A stretch of 64,000 bases of DNA from CALNXN01 sp942490645. GTDB lineage: Bacteria > Pseudomonadota > Alphaproteobacteria > Rhodobacterales > Rhodobacteraceae. Position numbers and translations under genes: made by a program. Under the pieces are notes generated by a model, which was given only the letters and a program-made list of their open reading frames with translations, was not told the origin of the DNA and did not search any database. The stretch spans positions 124,001 through 188,000 of the forward strand of contig CALNXN010000002.1 in assembly GCA_942490645.1 (NCBI GenBank), written 5' to 3'. Positions 9,613 to 18,575 of the stretch are shown here, one piece after another (the first letter of the stretch is position 1; each line of letters starts with the position of its first letter).

Positions 9613-11370
9613 ATGAAGCGACTGTTGGTTGGTATTTTGGTGTTTTGGGCTCTGATTGCACAGGGTGCCTTGGCGCAATCGGCGCGCGACGTGGTGTGGG
9701 TTCAGGTGGAGGCGCAACCGAACCTCACGGCGGCCACAGAGCGCGCACAATCTTATGCAGCCAATCTGCCGGATGTGAATGGATTTTCTCTTGGCGGCGG
9801 CTGGTATGGGATCGCACTTGGTCCCTACGCGCGATCTGACGCCGAACAGGTTCTGCGCGTCTACCGCGCCGAAGGATTTGTCCCGCGCGACAGCTTTATC
9901 GCCGAAAGCCGCAGTTTTCGTCAGCAATTCTGGCCTATCGGCGCCAACGTACTGAACCGCGGCGTTGTTCAACCGCCCGCCAACGTGGCCCCCGCTGCAC
10001 CAGAAACAGGAACGGCCGAGGTAACACCTGCACCACAGATTACCCCTTCCGATGAAACACCAGCCGAGGCACGCCGGTCAGAACGACTGCTGAGCGCGGA
10101 CGAGCGCAAGGAATTGCAAGTCGCATTGCAGTGGGCCGGTTTCTATTCATCCACCATCGACGGAGCCTTCGGGCGCGGCACACGCAGTTCGATGTCAGCC
10201 TGGCAGACTGCCAATGGGTTTGAGCCGACGGGCGTGCTGACGACGCTGCAACGCGCCGCCCTTTTCGCGCAATACAACGCCGTTCTTGAAGGTCTGGACC
10301 TGAAAACCGTGCAGGACACCCGCGCAGGCATCGAAATTGCCTTGCCGATGGGCGTCGTCGTCTTTGACAAATACGCAGCACCTTTCGCGCAATATGCGTC
10401 CACTGGTGACATCGATGCGACGGTTCTACTGATTTCTCAACAAGGCAGTCAGGACACGCTCTATGGTCTTTATGACATCATGCAAACGCTTGAGATCGTA
10501 CCTCTGAATGGCCCGCGCGAACGCAACACGAACAGCTTTACCCTGATCGGCCAGAACGACCGCTTTATCAGCGAGACGCGCGCCCGGTTGGACGATGGGC
10601 AAATCAAGGGCTTTACCCTGATCTGGCCTGCGGGAGACGAAGAACGCCGCACGCGCCTGTTGAATGAAATGCAAAAAAGCTTCGTCCGGCTTGATGGTGT
10701 TCTGGACGACGCGGCAGGGGATGACGGCACGCAGGCGATTGATCTTGTGGCGGGATTGCAGGTGCGCAAACCGCGCCTGTCGCGGTCCGGGTTTTATGTC
10801 GATGCGCAGGGCAGTGTCGCCACCACAAGCGAAGCGGTGCAAAGCTGCACACGCATCACGCTGGACGATGAATATGAGGCCAGAGTGACCGCGCAGGACG
10901 AGGCCACTGGCGTTGCCATCCTCACCCCTGTAGAGAGCCTTGCGCCGCCCAAGGTGGCCAGCCTGTCGCCCACGCAACCGCGTCTGCAATCCGAAATCGC
11001 CGTGTCGGGCTATTCCTTCGAAGGGGTGCTGAGTGCGCCATCGATCACGTTTGGCACCTTGGCCGATCTGCGCGGGTTGCGCGGCGAGGACAGCCTGTCT
11101 CGGTTGAGCCTTGAGCATTTGCCCGGTGATGCCGGTGGCCCGGTTCTGGATACCGGCGGCAATGTGTTGGGGATGCTGTTGCCACGGGCGGAAGGCAGTC
11201 AGCAATTGCCAGCCGATGTCAGCTTTGCACTCGACAGCGACGCCCTGTTCGCCGCGCTTGAGCGGATGGGGGTGAACGCCCGCAAGTCTGATCAAACCGA
11301 AGACCTGCCACCTCAAGACATCACGCGCATGGGCCTTGGCCTGACCGTATTGGTCAGCTGCTGGGACTGA
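9613..11370 (+). CDS. Secreted trypsin-like pseudoprotease with peptidoglycan-binding domain
   Basis: The 585-residue protein starts with a clear signal peptide (residues 1-22, ending GALAQ). A SPOR-like segment follows at ~27-100, then a Pro/Ala linker, a peptidoglycan_binding_1 domain (~160-222, LQWAGFYSSTIDGAFGRGTR) and a middle region of unknown type. A C-terminal trypsin-like fold occupies ~390-550. The expected triad is absent: the TNAHVV position reads TSEAV (Glu407), DLALL reads GVAIL (Gly433) and GDSGGP reads GDAGGP (Ala507). It is therefore predicted to be a non-catalytic envelope protein that binds wall and perhaps protein ligands. An upstream in-frame start at 9532 would precede the signal peptide and was rejected. 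Confidence 0.85.
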   Translation: MKRLLVGILVFWALIAQGALAQSARDVVWVQVEAQPNLTAATERAQSYAANLPDVNGFSLGGGWYGIALGPYARSDAEQVLRVYRAEGFVPRDSFIAESRSFRQQFWPIGANVLNRGVVQPPANVAPAAPETGTAEVTPAPQITPSDETPAEARRSERLLSADERKELQVALQWAGFYSSTIDGAFGRGTRSSMSAWQTANGFEPTGVLTTLQRAALFAQYNAVLEGLDLKTVQDTRAGIEIALPMGVVVFDKYAAPFAQYASTGDIDATVLLISQQGSQDTLYGLYDIMQTLEIVPLNGPRERNTNSFTLIGQNDRFISETRARLDDGQIKGFTLIWPAGDEERRTRLLNEMQKSFVRLDGVLDDAAGDDGTQAIDLVAGLQVRKPRLSRSGFYVDAQGSVATTSEAVQSCTRITLDDEYEARVTAQDEATGVAILTPVESLAPPKVASLSPTQPRLQSEIAVSGYSFEGVLSAPSITFGTLADLRGLRGEDSLSRLSLEHLPGDAGGPVLDTGGNVLGMLLPRAEGSQQLPADVSFALDSDALFAALERMGVNARKSDQTEDLPPQDITRMGLGLTVLVSCWD

Positions 11371-11385
11371 TCCGCAGGCAGCGTT

Positions 11386-12936
11386 TCAACCCGTGATATC
11401 TGGCGTCAGATAGATCAGCGTGGGGCCATCTGCGGCAAAAGCTTGCGTGACAGCGGATTGCATCTCGGCCAGCGTGTTCGGTGCAGCTGAATATGCGCCA
11501 AAGGCCTCCGCCAGTTTGCAAAAATCAGGGTTGCGCGCGACAACGGCATTGGGCGCGATCTGCGCGCTGATCATGCTGGCTTCGATGGCACCCAGCTTGC
11601 CGTTGTCCCACAGGACAATCGGCAACGGCAGCCCCAGTTCAACGGCCACACCCAGTTCCTGCATCGTGTAGTGGAACCCGTAATCACCCACGATCGCCAT
11701 GGTCGGCAGACCCTTGCGGCCGATGGCACCGCCGATCGCAGCCGGTAGCGCATAGCCCAGAGTGCCAAAGCCATAGGGGTGGTGCCAGTGGCCAGGCTGG
11801 TCCATGTCCCAGACCTCCTTGGCGGCATAGGCGAACTGGGTCATGTCGGAGTAGATCATCGCACCCTCGGGCAGACCGGCCCGCAACACGTCACTGATCG
11901 CGGGAATTCCTGGATACTCCGCTTCCGTTCCCGCGCGAAACCGCCGGCGGGCCGACGCAATATCATCGACCGTCCAGTCGAAGCTATTTGGCAGGTCGGT
12001 AACCGTTTCCAATCCCCGAAAGACCGTATGCGCCGCCGCCTTGAACCTCATGCGGTTGCCCTTGGTATCGGACAACACCTCTGGGTCGATGTCGATGCGC
12101 ACCATTCTGCAGGTATGTCCGGTCGTGGCCCGCCAAAGATCCACTTCGGCCAGTTCGGTCCCAACAGCGATGACTAGATCGGCCTGTGCCAACACTGCAG
12201 CACTGTCAGGCCGCGCCAAAAAGCTGCCAAAAAGAAATGGATAATCGGACGGGACGATTCCTCGACCGGCATATGTCGTGAAAACCGGAACCGGGCAGCG
12301 ATCCAAAAAGGTGCGTATCTCTGGTGTTGCATCCCGCGCGCCGCCGCCAAAGATGAACAGCGGTCGTTTCGACTGGCCCAACAGATGCGGCAAGACCCCA
12401 AGAAGATCGCCCATCTGCTCCCCGCCGTCACTGAAACCCATGTCTGTCGCGGCATGACCCGCAGCGGAGGCTTCCAGTTGAGCGATGGGGACCTGAATGT
12501 GCTTGGGTCTTGGCCTTGCTGTGTGAAACTCCATGAAGGCACGGTTGATCAACTGATACGCCGCCTCGGCCGTGCGCGCCTCTTCGGACCAATCGCACAC
12601 CGTCTCCGCCGCCGCACGCTGGTCTTTCATCTGGTGCAACTGGCCGCGTTTTGCCGCCACCTCGTCCAGACAGCTTGAGATCACCAGCATTGGTACGCTA
12701 TCAGAATAGGCCTGCCCCATCGGCGTCATGATGTTGCACAGGCCCGGCCCGGTGATCACATAAGCCACGCCCGGCTTGCCGGTGGCGCGCGCATAACCGT
12801 CGGCCATGAACCCCGCGCCCTGTTCGTGTCGCGCCAGCACATGTGTGATGCCGGCCTCTTCGATGCCGCGATACATTTCCTGATTGTGCACGCCCGGAAT
12901 GCCGAAAATGACGTCCACCCCGCGGTCTTTCAGCAT
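11386..12936 (-). CDS. ThDP-dependent decarboxylase/acetolactate-synthase-like enzyme, N-terminus frameshifted
   Basis: A thiamine-diphosphate enzyme of the acetolactate synthase/benzoylformate decarboxylase superfamily, possibly a 5-guanidino-2-oxopentanoate decarboxylase. The pyrimidine-binding part has FGIPGVHNQEMYRGIEEAG and ARHEQGAGFMADGYAR (catalytic Glu). The central domain follows, and then the ThDP motif IVGDYGFHYTMQELGVAVELG..PIVLWDN. The open frame starts at ATG 12936, in the middle of the first helix. A better start is ATG 12974 (MTKRPLGA), with GGAG upstream and one base shared with the trkH stop, but a GCGCGC tract at 12948-12953 throws it out of frame. The gene is probably 11386-12974 with an indel. 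Confidence 0.8.
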   Translation of the reverse strand: MLKDRGVDVIFGIPGVHNQEMYRGIEEAGITHVLARHEQGAGFMADGYARATGKPGVAYVITGPGLCNIMTPMGQAYSDSVPMLVISSCLDEVAAKRGQLHQMKDQRAAAETVCDWSEEARTAEAAYQLINRAFMEFHTARPRPKHIQVPIAQLEASAAGHAATDMGFSDGGEQMGDLLGVLPHLLGQSKRPLFIFGGGARDATPEIRTFLDRCPVPVFTTYAGRGIVPSDYPFLFGSFLARPDSAAVLAQADLVIAVGTELAEVDLWRATTGHTCRMVRIDIDPEVLSDTKGNRMRFKAAAHTVFRGLETVTDLPNSFDWTVDDIASARRRFRAGTEAEYPGIPAISDVLRAGLPEGAMIYSDMTQFAYAAKEVWDMDQPGHWHHPYGFGTLGYALPAAIGGAIGRKGLPTMAIVGDYGFHYTMQELGVAVELGLPLPIVLWDNGKLGAIEASMISAQIAPNAVVARNPDFCKLAEAFGAYSAAPNTLAEMQSAVTQAFAADGPTLIYLTPDITG

Positions 12937-12973
12937 ATGCGAAATTTGCGCGCACCAAGCGGACGTTTGGTCA

Positions 12974-14422
12974 TCAGGCTCTCCAGAATTGTACGGTCAG
13001 AATTGCGTAGACGGCGAGCAGTTCCAGACGTCCAATCAACATGGCCGCTGAAAGAAGCCACTTGGCCGTATCATTGAGGTCGCCAAAATTGCCTGCGGGC
13101 CCGATCTCATCGCCCAGACCCGGTCCGATGTTCGCCAAAGCCGCCGCGGCACCGGACAGCGACGTAGTGAAATCCAGACCAGTCATACCCAATGCAACGG
13201 CCAACACGCCCAAGGTGACGACAAAGAAGACGAAAAACGACATAACCGAATTCAACACATCGTCGCCCACCGGGCGGCCTGCATAGCGCGGCGTAAACAC
13301 CCCATGCGGCGAGCGGATTTTGAACAATTGCGATTTGATCGACGCAAACAGCAATTGATAGCGGAACACCTTGATCGAACAGGCCGTCGAGCCCGCGCAG
13401 CCTCCGATCAGCCCGGTGAAGAACAACACCGCAATCGCAAAATGACCCCACACCATGTAATCCGCACTGGCATAGCCAGTGCCCGTCATCAGCGACACGG
13501 TGTTAAAGAGCGCCTTGCGAATGGCCTCTTCTCCGGTCAGCCGTTGCTGCACGATCAACCACAATAAGATCACCGCAACGATCACTGCGACCGTCAAAAA
13601 GAACACATGGATTTGGCTGTCACGCAGCAATGGGCGCGCGGTTCCCGCACTGAGTTGCACAAACCGCACGAAGGGGAGGGCCGCCAGCAACATGAACACA
13701 ACCGCCACATATTCAGCGCCTGCGGAATAGGCCGCAAAACTCAGGTCGTGGTTTGCAAACCCACCGGTCGCAATGGTCGTCATCGCGTGAACCGTCGCAT
13801 CGAAGGCATCCATGCCCGCGACGATATAGGCCAGCGCACAAGACAGCGTCAGCGTCAGGTAAATCACCGAAATCCGGCTGGATATTTCGGTGGCGCGCGG
13901 CAGGATTTTTCCAAAGGTATCAAAGCCTTCGGAGCGGAAAATCTGCATTCCGCCGACACGTAATTCAGGCAGAAACACCATCGCCACAACAATGATGCCG
14001 ATCCCGCCGAGCCACTGCAAAATGCCGCGCCAGATCAGCAGCCCCTTGGGCAGATCCTGCAACCCATCAAAAACAGTAGATCCCGTGGTGGTCAGGCCCG
14101 ACATGGCCTCAAAGAACGCATCAACGAAACGGGCCTCCGTCGCGCCCAACGCAAAGGGAAGCGCACCAAAAACAGGCAAGGCCAACCACACACCCGTGGT
14201 CAGCAAGAACGTCTGCTGGATGGTCAGCCCTTCGCGCACACCATTGGCGCAGGCCAGTGCGATCAACCCACCAGATAGGCCGGTGATCAGCGCGCTTTGC
14301 AGAAAAACTGGCCAGTGGCCGCGCCCCTCGGCCATATCCACCAGCATTGGCACGATCATGGCAATGCCCAGAACCGCGACCAACAGGCCGATCACATATC
14401 CAACAGGGCGCAAGTCGATCAT
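12974..14422 (-). CDS. trkH: TrkH family potassium uptake membrane protein
   Basis: Ion-conducting subunit of a Trk-type K+ uptake system, 482 residues with about ten hydrophobic segments. The four selectivity-filter loops are visible as TTTGSTVFDG, TTIATGGFANHD, TGTGYASADY and ANIGPGLGDEIG. I chose ATG 14422 (MIDLRPVGYVIGLL), which begins directly with the first membrane segment, over an in-frame start 69 bases upstream. The cytoplasmic TrkA regulator is not in the window. The stop overlaps the likely ATG of the downstream ThDP enzyme. Confidence 0.95.
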   Translation of the reverse strand: MIDLRPVGYVIGLLVAVLGIAMIVPMLVDMAEGRGHWPVFLQSALITGLSGGLIALACANGVREGLTIQQTFLLTTGVWLALPVFGALPFALGATEARFVDAFFEAMSGLTTTGSTVFDGLQDLPKGLLIWRGILQWLGGIGIIVVAMVFLPELRVGGMQIFRSEGFDTFGKILPRATEISSRISVIYLTLTLSCALAYIVAGMDAFDATVHAMTTIATGGFANHDLSFAAYSAGAEYVAVVFMLLAALPFVRFVQLSAGTARPLLRDSQIHVFFLTVAVIVAVILLWLIVQQRLTGEEAIRKALFNTVSLMTGTGYASADYMVWGHFAIAVLFFTGLIGGCAGSTACSIKVFRYQLLFASIKSQLFKIRSPHGVFTPRYAGRPVGDDVLNSVMSFFVFFVVTLGVLAVALGMTGLDFTTSLSGAAAALANIGPGLGDEIGPAGNFGDLNDTAKWLLSAAMLIGRLELLAVYAILTVQFWRA

Positions 14423-14497
14423 GGCTGCAGCGTTGGCGTGACGCCCTCTCCATGTCAAGCGGATCGCGCACCGAAAAGCGGTGCGCGCCACATGATC

Positions 14498-14758
14498 TCA
14501 GAGAAACAGGATATCGCGAAACACGTGACGCGCAATATCTTCGCGTTTCAGCCCCATCTGTGCGAGCTCAGCGTCGGACTTGGCGTGCAGGGCTTCGACC
14601 TGCCGCAACCGCTGATTGGCACTACTGTTCAACACCAGAGCTTTACCAACAGCGGCGAAGAGACCACCAATTGCGGAACCAACTGCATGCAGGGCTTGTG
14701 AAATGGATGTCCGGGAAAAACTGTCGTTGTATGTCATGTGCAACCTCATATCTTGCAT
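14498..14758 (-). CDS. DUF1127 domain protein
   Basis: Small protein of 86 residues whose C-terminus (RLRQVEALHAKSDAELAQMGLKREDIARHVFRD) is the DUF1127/YjiS-like signature. The family is abundant in alphaproteobacteria; some members bind RNA and influence phosphate or carbon metabolism, but none of that is shown here. I chose ATG 14758 because GGGAGAGAGG lies three bases upstream; ATG 14749 or 14737 are possible. It stands alone, downstream of the folE2 terminator. Confidence 0.85.
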   Translation of the reverse strand: MQDMRLHMTYNDSFSRTSISQALHAVGSAIGGLFAAVGKALVLNSSANQRLRQVEALHAKSDAELAQMGLKREDIARHVFRDILFL

Positions 14759-14820
14759 GAACCTCTCTCCCTTGAACGCTGATATAAGGAGATAAATCCT
14801 GCATGAGAACTGCTCAGACT

Positions 14821-14858
14821 GCATAGCCGCCATCCACCACAACCGCAGATCGGCTATG
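14821..14858. repeat. Inverted repeat GCATAGCC/GGCTATGC upstream of the DUF1127 gene
   Basis: Perfect 8-base arms at 14821-14828 and 14851-14858 are separated by 22 bases, in the spacer between the folE2 terminator and the DUF1127 start. It could be an operator or a structured leader. No function is shown. Confidence 0.4.
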
Positions 14859-14868
14859 CGCAAAATGC

Positions 14869-14896
14869 AAAGGGCGCACCAAGGCACGCCCTTTTT
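14869..14896 (-). terminator. Probable intrinsic terminator after folE2 (possibly bidirectional)
   Basis: The stem AAAGGGCG / CGCCCTTT closes a ~11-base loop, 20 bases beyond the folE2 stop. Read on the minus strand it is followed by GCATTTT; on the plus strand a longer T run follows the stem directly (CCCTTTTTC). Confidence 0.65.
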
Positions 14897-14916
14897 CATT
14901 CAATTGTGTTCAAGTG

Positions 14917-16020
14917 TCAGCCCACGTGAAAGAGCGTGCTAAAGAGCTTGGGATCAAGGCTCTCCGCGGCAAAACTGTCGCCCTCAACCAACACCGAAAC
15001 CGCATCATGGCTGTGAAGGCTCTCTTGATGGCTCGCGATAATGCGGAAATCGCCGATACGCACATCGGCCTGCAACTGCTCGCAGAACAGGCGGGCCGCA
15101 TCCTCAACGAAAATCGGATTTGCGGCGTTCAATTCCGCAAAAGCCTGCTCATCTTCGCGCTTGACCATGACTTGTGTCTCGGTCGGGACAGCACGACGAC
15201 ACGCCTCGATCAAGTCTTCGAACCACAGGCAGCCCGCATCCGTGTCCACCTCCACGGAAATCCGCGCGACAGACCGCTGAGAATGCGGCGTTGCCAGTTG
15301 GCCGCGCGTGGCACGCGCATGTTCGGACAATTCCAACGAACACGGGCAAGTGGAGGAGTAGACGTAATCGACATGCATGAATTTCTTGCGCACGCCAGAC
15401 TGTTCAACCAGCTCCAGCGCGATGTCATAATACTGATAGCCCGAAAGACCTGAACGCAGGCTGTCCACCTTCATTGGGAAAGAAAACCGCATCTGAATGC
15501 GCGCGTCAAAGCTTTCGAGGTCAGTGATGTAATCCTCCAGCGCGGCTTCGATGACTTCAAAGCTGAAGGTGCTTTCGGCATGTTTGTAAAAGCTGCGCAT
15601 GATCCGGGACATGTTGATGCCCTTCTTGTCGGCCTCGAGGCTCACCGACCCGGTCACGGATGTCTCCAACGTCAGATCACCAGCATCGCGGGTATGAAAC
15701 CGGATCGGTAGGCGGAAGTTTGAAATACCGACGTGCTGCAACTGTTGCCGCGCGCCCCGGATCAGGCTCGACGGGCCGTTCTGAAGGTCGGGCAAGGTCG
15801 ACTTGTAGCCCTCATTGACCGCAAAATCGACTGGATAGTCACGTGAAAACGCAGGGTATTCGACACCTTTGGCCCCGGGGATTAGGCGCGCAACCGACGG
15901 GTCCAGTTCCAATATCTCCGTCTCGGTCGCGCTTTTCGCCCAAGAGCGCAAAACTTCAAGCGCGGCCTGCGCCTCATCTTTGTCAGGCGTGACATTCATA
16001 ACGGGCGAATGGATATTCAT
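14917..16020 (-). CDS. folE2: GTP cyclohydrolase FolE2 (type IB)
   Basis: FolE2 converts GTP to 7,8-dihydroneopterin triphosphate, the first step of folate synthesis, as a metal-dependent alternative to FolE. The 367-residue protein carries the family motif SSTCPCSLELSEH, whose cysteine binds the metal, plus QNGPSSLIRGARQQLQHVG and HSQRSVARISVEV. ATG 16020 (MNIHSPVMNVTPDKDE) gives the normal N-terminus; the in-frame ATG at 16077 was rejected. The window also holds folB and folP. In other bacteria folE2 is often zinc-regulated, but I found no convincing Zur box upstream. Confidence 0.95.
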   Translation of the reverse strand: MNIHSPVMNVTPDKDEAQAALEVLRSWAKSATETEILELDPSVARLIPGAKGVEYPAFSRDYPVDFAVNEGYKSTLPDLQNGPSSLIRGARQQLQHVGISNFRLPIRFHTRDAGDLTLETSVTGSVSLEADKKGINMSRIMRSFYKHAESTFSFEVIEAALEDYITDLESFDARIQMRFSFPMKVDSLRSGLSGYQYYDIALELVEQSGVRKKFMHVDYVYSSTCPCSLELSEHARATRGQLATPHSQRSVARISVEVDTDAGCLWFEDLIEACRRAVPTETQVMVKREDEQAFAELNAANPIFVEDAARLFCEQLQADVRIGDFRIIASHQESLHSHDAVSVLVEGDSFAAESLDPKLFSTLFHVG

Positions 16021-16172
16021 CTGAAACTCCCCAAACTTGGTATCACCCATACTTAGGGCGCGGTGGCGTCTTGCCAATCCAGAACCTGTTTACGTTATTT
16101 ATATGTGGTCGGATCAATGAAATCAGACGGGGAAAAATCCAAACGCGACGCCACCACGCCGCGCTGTTTGGG

Positions 16173-17354
16173 TTAAGCCCTTTCAAGAGCTTGAAAAATA
16201 TCGGCTACAAGATCATCACCATCCTCGATCCCAACGCTGATACGAACCAACCCCGGCGTGATACCAAGCGCAATTTTCTGGTCATTCGGTAACCTTTGGT
16301 GCGTGGTCGTGGCCGGGTGGGTCAGAATGGTCTTGGCATCGCCCAGATTGTTGGAAATCACGCCAATTTCAATGGCATTCAAGAACCGGAATGCAGCCTC
16401 TTTTCCGCCCTGCAGATCAACAGACAAAACCGTGCCCCCCTGCCCCATCTGACGCGTGACGAGCGCATGTTGCGGGTGACTTGCGTGGCCGGGATAGATG
16501 ACGCGCGCCAGCTTTTCATGTCCGGACAGAGCGTCGGCCAGCGCCGCGGCGTTCGCGGTTTGCGCACGTACCCGCAGATCGAGCGTTTCCAGCCCCTTGA
16601 GCATCACCCAAGCTGTAAATGGGCTCATCGAGCCACCGGTGTGTTTCATATAGGGCTCGACCGTTTTGCGGATAAACTCCGTCGTGCCCATGATCACACC
16701 ACCCAAGGCGCGGCCCTGTCCGTCAATGTGCTTGGTGGCCGAGTAAATCACGACATCCGCACCCTGCTCTATGGCATTGGACCAGACCGGCGTGGCAAAT
16801 ACGTTGTCTACCAACACAGTCGCACCAACGGCATGTGCCAGATCGCATACCGATTTGATATCAACAACTTGCAGTGTCGGGTTGGACAGGGACTCAAAAA
16901 ACACCGCGCGGGTATCAGGGCGAATGGCAGCAGCCCACTCATCCAGATCCGTGCCATCCACGAATGTCACCTCGACCCCGTAACGCGTCAAGATTTCTTC
17001 AAGCACGTAGAGACAGGACCCAAACAGCGCCCGCGCCGAAACCACGTGATCACCGGCCTTGAGCGTCGACATCAACGCGCCGGACACCGCCGCCATGCCG
17101 GACGCCGTCGCGAAGGCGTCCTGCGCGCCTTCAAGCGCTGCGATCCGCTCTTCGAACATCGCGACCGTCGGGTTGCCGTAACGGGCATAGATAAACTCGT
17201 CTGGACCCGCCTCAATGAAGCGGGCTTCGGCTTGTTCTGCGGTGTCGTAAACGAAACCCTGCGTGAGAAAAATCGCCTCGCTGACTTCGCCGTATTGGCT
17301 GCGGCGGGTGCCTGCATGGACAGCGCGTGTTCTTGAGTTCCAATTGGTCTTCAT
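16173..17354 (-). CDS. metZ: O-succinylhomoserine sulfhydrylase MetZ
   Basis: A PLP enzyme of the Cys/Met metabolism family, 393 residues. It makes homocysteine directly from O-succinylhomoserine and sulfide in methionine synthesis. Lys208 in YSATKHIDGQGR is the PLP lysine; other family motifs are YARYGNPTVAMFEERIAALEG, TASGMAAV and VDNVFATPV. The choice of metZ over cystathionine gamma-synthase or metY rests on overall resemblance and on the SAM-II riboswitch directly upstream, a known arrangement for alphaproteobacterial metA/metZ. Expression should fall when S-adenosylmethionine is plentiful. Confidence 0.93.
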   Translation of the reverse strand: MKTNWNSRTRAVHAGTRRSQYGEVSEAIFLTQGFVYDTAEQAEARFIEAGPDEFIYARYGNPTVAMFEERIAALEGAQDAFATASGMAAVSGALMSTLKAGDHVVSARALFGSCLYVLEEILTRYGVEVTFVDGTDLDEWAAAIRPDTRAVFFESLSNPTLQVVDIKSVCDLAHAVGATVLVDNVFATPVWSNAIEQGADVVIYSATKHIDGQGRALGGVIMGTTEFIRKTVEPYMKHTGGSMSPFTAWVMLKGLETLDLRVRAQTANAAALADALSGHEKLARVIYPGHASHPQHALVTRQMGQGGTVLSVDLQGGKEAAFRFLNAIEIGVISNNLGDAKTILTHPATTTHQRLPNDQKIALGITPGLVRISVGIEDGDDLVADIFQALERA

Positions 17355-17383
17355 CGCATCAACTCCAGGCCCTTATCGGGCAC

Positions 17384-17419
17384 AAAAAAACCCCGTTCGC
17401 GGTCAACGCGACAGGGTTT
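17384..17419 (-). terminator. Riboswitch-associated intrinsic terminator in the metZ leader
   Basis: On the minus strand the stem AAACCCTGTCGCG pairs with CGCGAACGGGGTTT (one bulged A) and is followed by seven T residues at 17390-17384. It lies between the SAM-II aptamer and the metZ ATG, as expected for transcription attenuation. Confidence 0.85.
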
Positions 17420-17430
17420 CCCAATCGGTG

Positions 17431-17487
17431 ACCTTTTAGCGGAATATTTAACGTGGCCCGCAATCCGGTAACAAATCGCCACGATCA
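17431..17487 (-). promoter_or_regulatory. SAM-II riboswitch aptamer (metA motif)
   Basis: The minus strand reads CGTGGCGATTTG, then CCGGATTGCGGGCCACG, then TTAAAT and CCGCTAAAAGG. These are the conserved blocks of the SAM-II RNA. CGTGGC pairs with GCCACG to form P1, and loop GCGG can pair with the downstream CCGC to form the pseudoknot. SAM-II senses S-adenosylmethionine and represses methionine genes. It lies ~75 bases before metZ, with a terminator between. Confidence 0.93.
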
Positions 17488-17606
17488 CGGTGGTAGAAGA
17501 TCGCTCCGAGGCCGTCAACACCGTCACGGTGGTGTAATCAATAATTCACGCCCCTGTCGTAGTTTTCTGAGACAGCACACCCACAACATCTTGTAGGGGG
17601 CCGGCC

Positions 17607-18575
17607 ATGCCGCTGCTTAGGATCAACGCAACACCCGACGGATATGTGCTGCATGACAGCCCGCAGCCTGCATTTCGACGCATCCGGCAGGTCGCAACAG
17701 GCGATGGGCCGATCATCATCATGATACATGGCTACAAATACGAACCCCGCCACAACCTGCATTGTCCGCATGAAAGCCTGTTTTGCAGCTCGTCTACCGA
17801 AGGCTGGCCCGCCAAGCTGCGCACCGACAAGAGCCACCATGACAACACTTTGTGCATCGCTTTCGGATGGCCCGCACGTGGCGCGCTGCGAAAAGTACAT
17901 CACCGCGCAAGAGGAGCTGCGATGGCCTTGGCCACCTTGGTGAGCGACCTCAGATCATCAGCGCCGCATCGACCGATCCATATTATCGCCCATTCGCTTG
18001 GGTCCGAAGTTGCGCTGTCTGCGCTGCGCACCCTCGACGAAGGCAGCCTGACCCGCATGATCTTGCTGACGGGGGCCAGCCACAAGGCGCGTGCGGAGCA
18101 GATGCTTGCCACACCAGCCGGGCGCACACTGGAACTGATCAACGTCACCACCCGCGAAAACGATCTGTTCGATCTTGCCTTTGAACGTCTCATCCCAGGA
18201 GACGGTGCCATCGGGCGCGGGATTTCGGCGCCCAATGCAGTCACATTGCAATTGGATTGTCGGGCAAGCCTTTGCGCGCTTGGCATCTTTGGGCTCAGCG
18301 TGGCCGATGCCCAACAAAAGGTCAGCCACTGGTCGGTCTACACCCGCGCGGGTGCAATGACGCTTTATGCGCGTGCTTTGCATCAACCCGACACGTTGCC
18401 ACTGGACCGGTTGCGCCGCGTCTTGCCCGCAGGGACGGCCCCGCATTTTTCACGTCTCTGGCCCAAGACGCAGACGGCAACGGAGCCGTCGCTCTTGTCT
18501 CTTGTTCAGAGGTTGAAAAAGCGCATCATGGGCAGGAAACCAGCGCAAGGACCACGCAATGAGCACGCCTATTGA
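17607..18575 (+). CDS. Alpha/beta hydrolase of unknown substrate
   Basis: A 322-residue protein with an alpha/beta-hydrolase core: the oxyanion strand IIIMIHGYKYEP (His41-Gly42) and the nucleophile elbow IIAHSLGSEVAL (Ser130). The fold resembles DUF900-type or triacylglycerol-lipase-like hydrolases. There is no signal peptide, so it is likely cytoplasmic. The C-terminal ~40 residues are basic. The ATG at 17607 follows GTAGGGGG. The end overlaps the start of the GST gene by 17 bases, so the two are probably co-transcribed. The substrate cannot be inferred. Confidence 0.75.
   Translation: MPLLRINATPDGYVLHDSPQPAFRRIRQVATGDGPIIIMIHGYKYEPRHNLHCPHESLFCSSSTEGWPAKLRTDKSHHDNTLCIAFGWPARGALRKVHHRARGAAMALATLVSDLRSSAPHRPIHIIAHSLGSEVALSALRTLDEGSLTRMILLTGASHKARAEQMLATPAGRTLELINVTTRENDLFDLAFERLIPGDGAIGRGISAPNAVTLQLDCRASLCALGIFGLSVADAQQKVSHWSVYTRAGAMTLYARALHQPDTLPLDRLRRVLPAGTAPHFSRLWPKTQTATEPSLLSLVQRLKKRIMGRKPAQGPRNEHAY

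Noticed and set aside
16021..16172. Zur box upstream of folE2
   Set aside because: No convincing TGTTATA-N-TATAACA type palindrome; only scattered A+T-rich bases.
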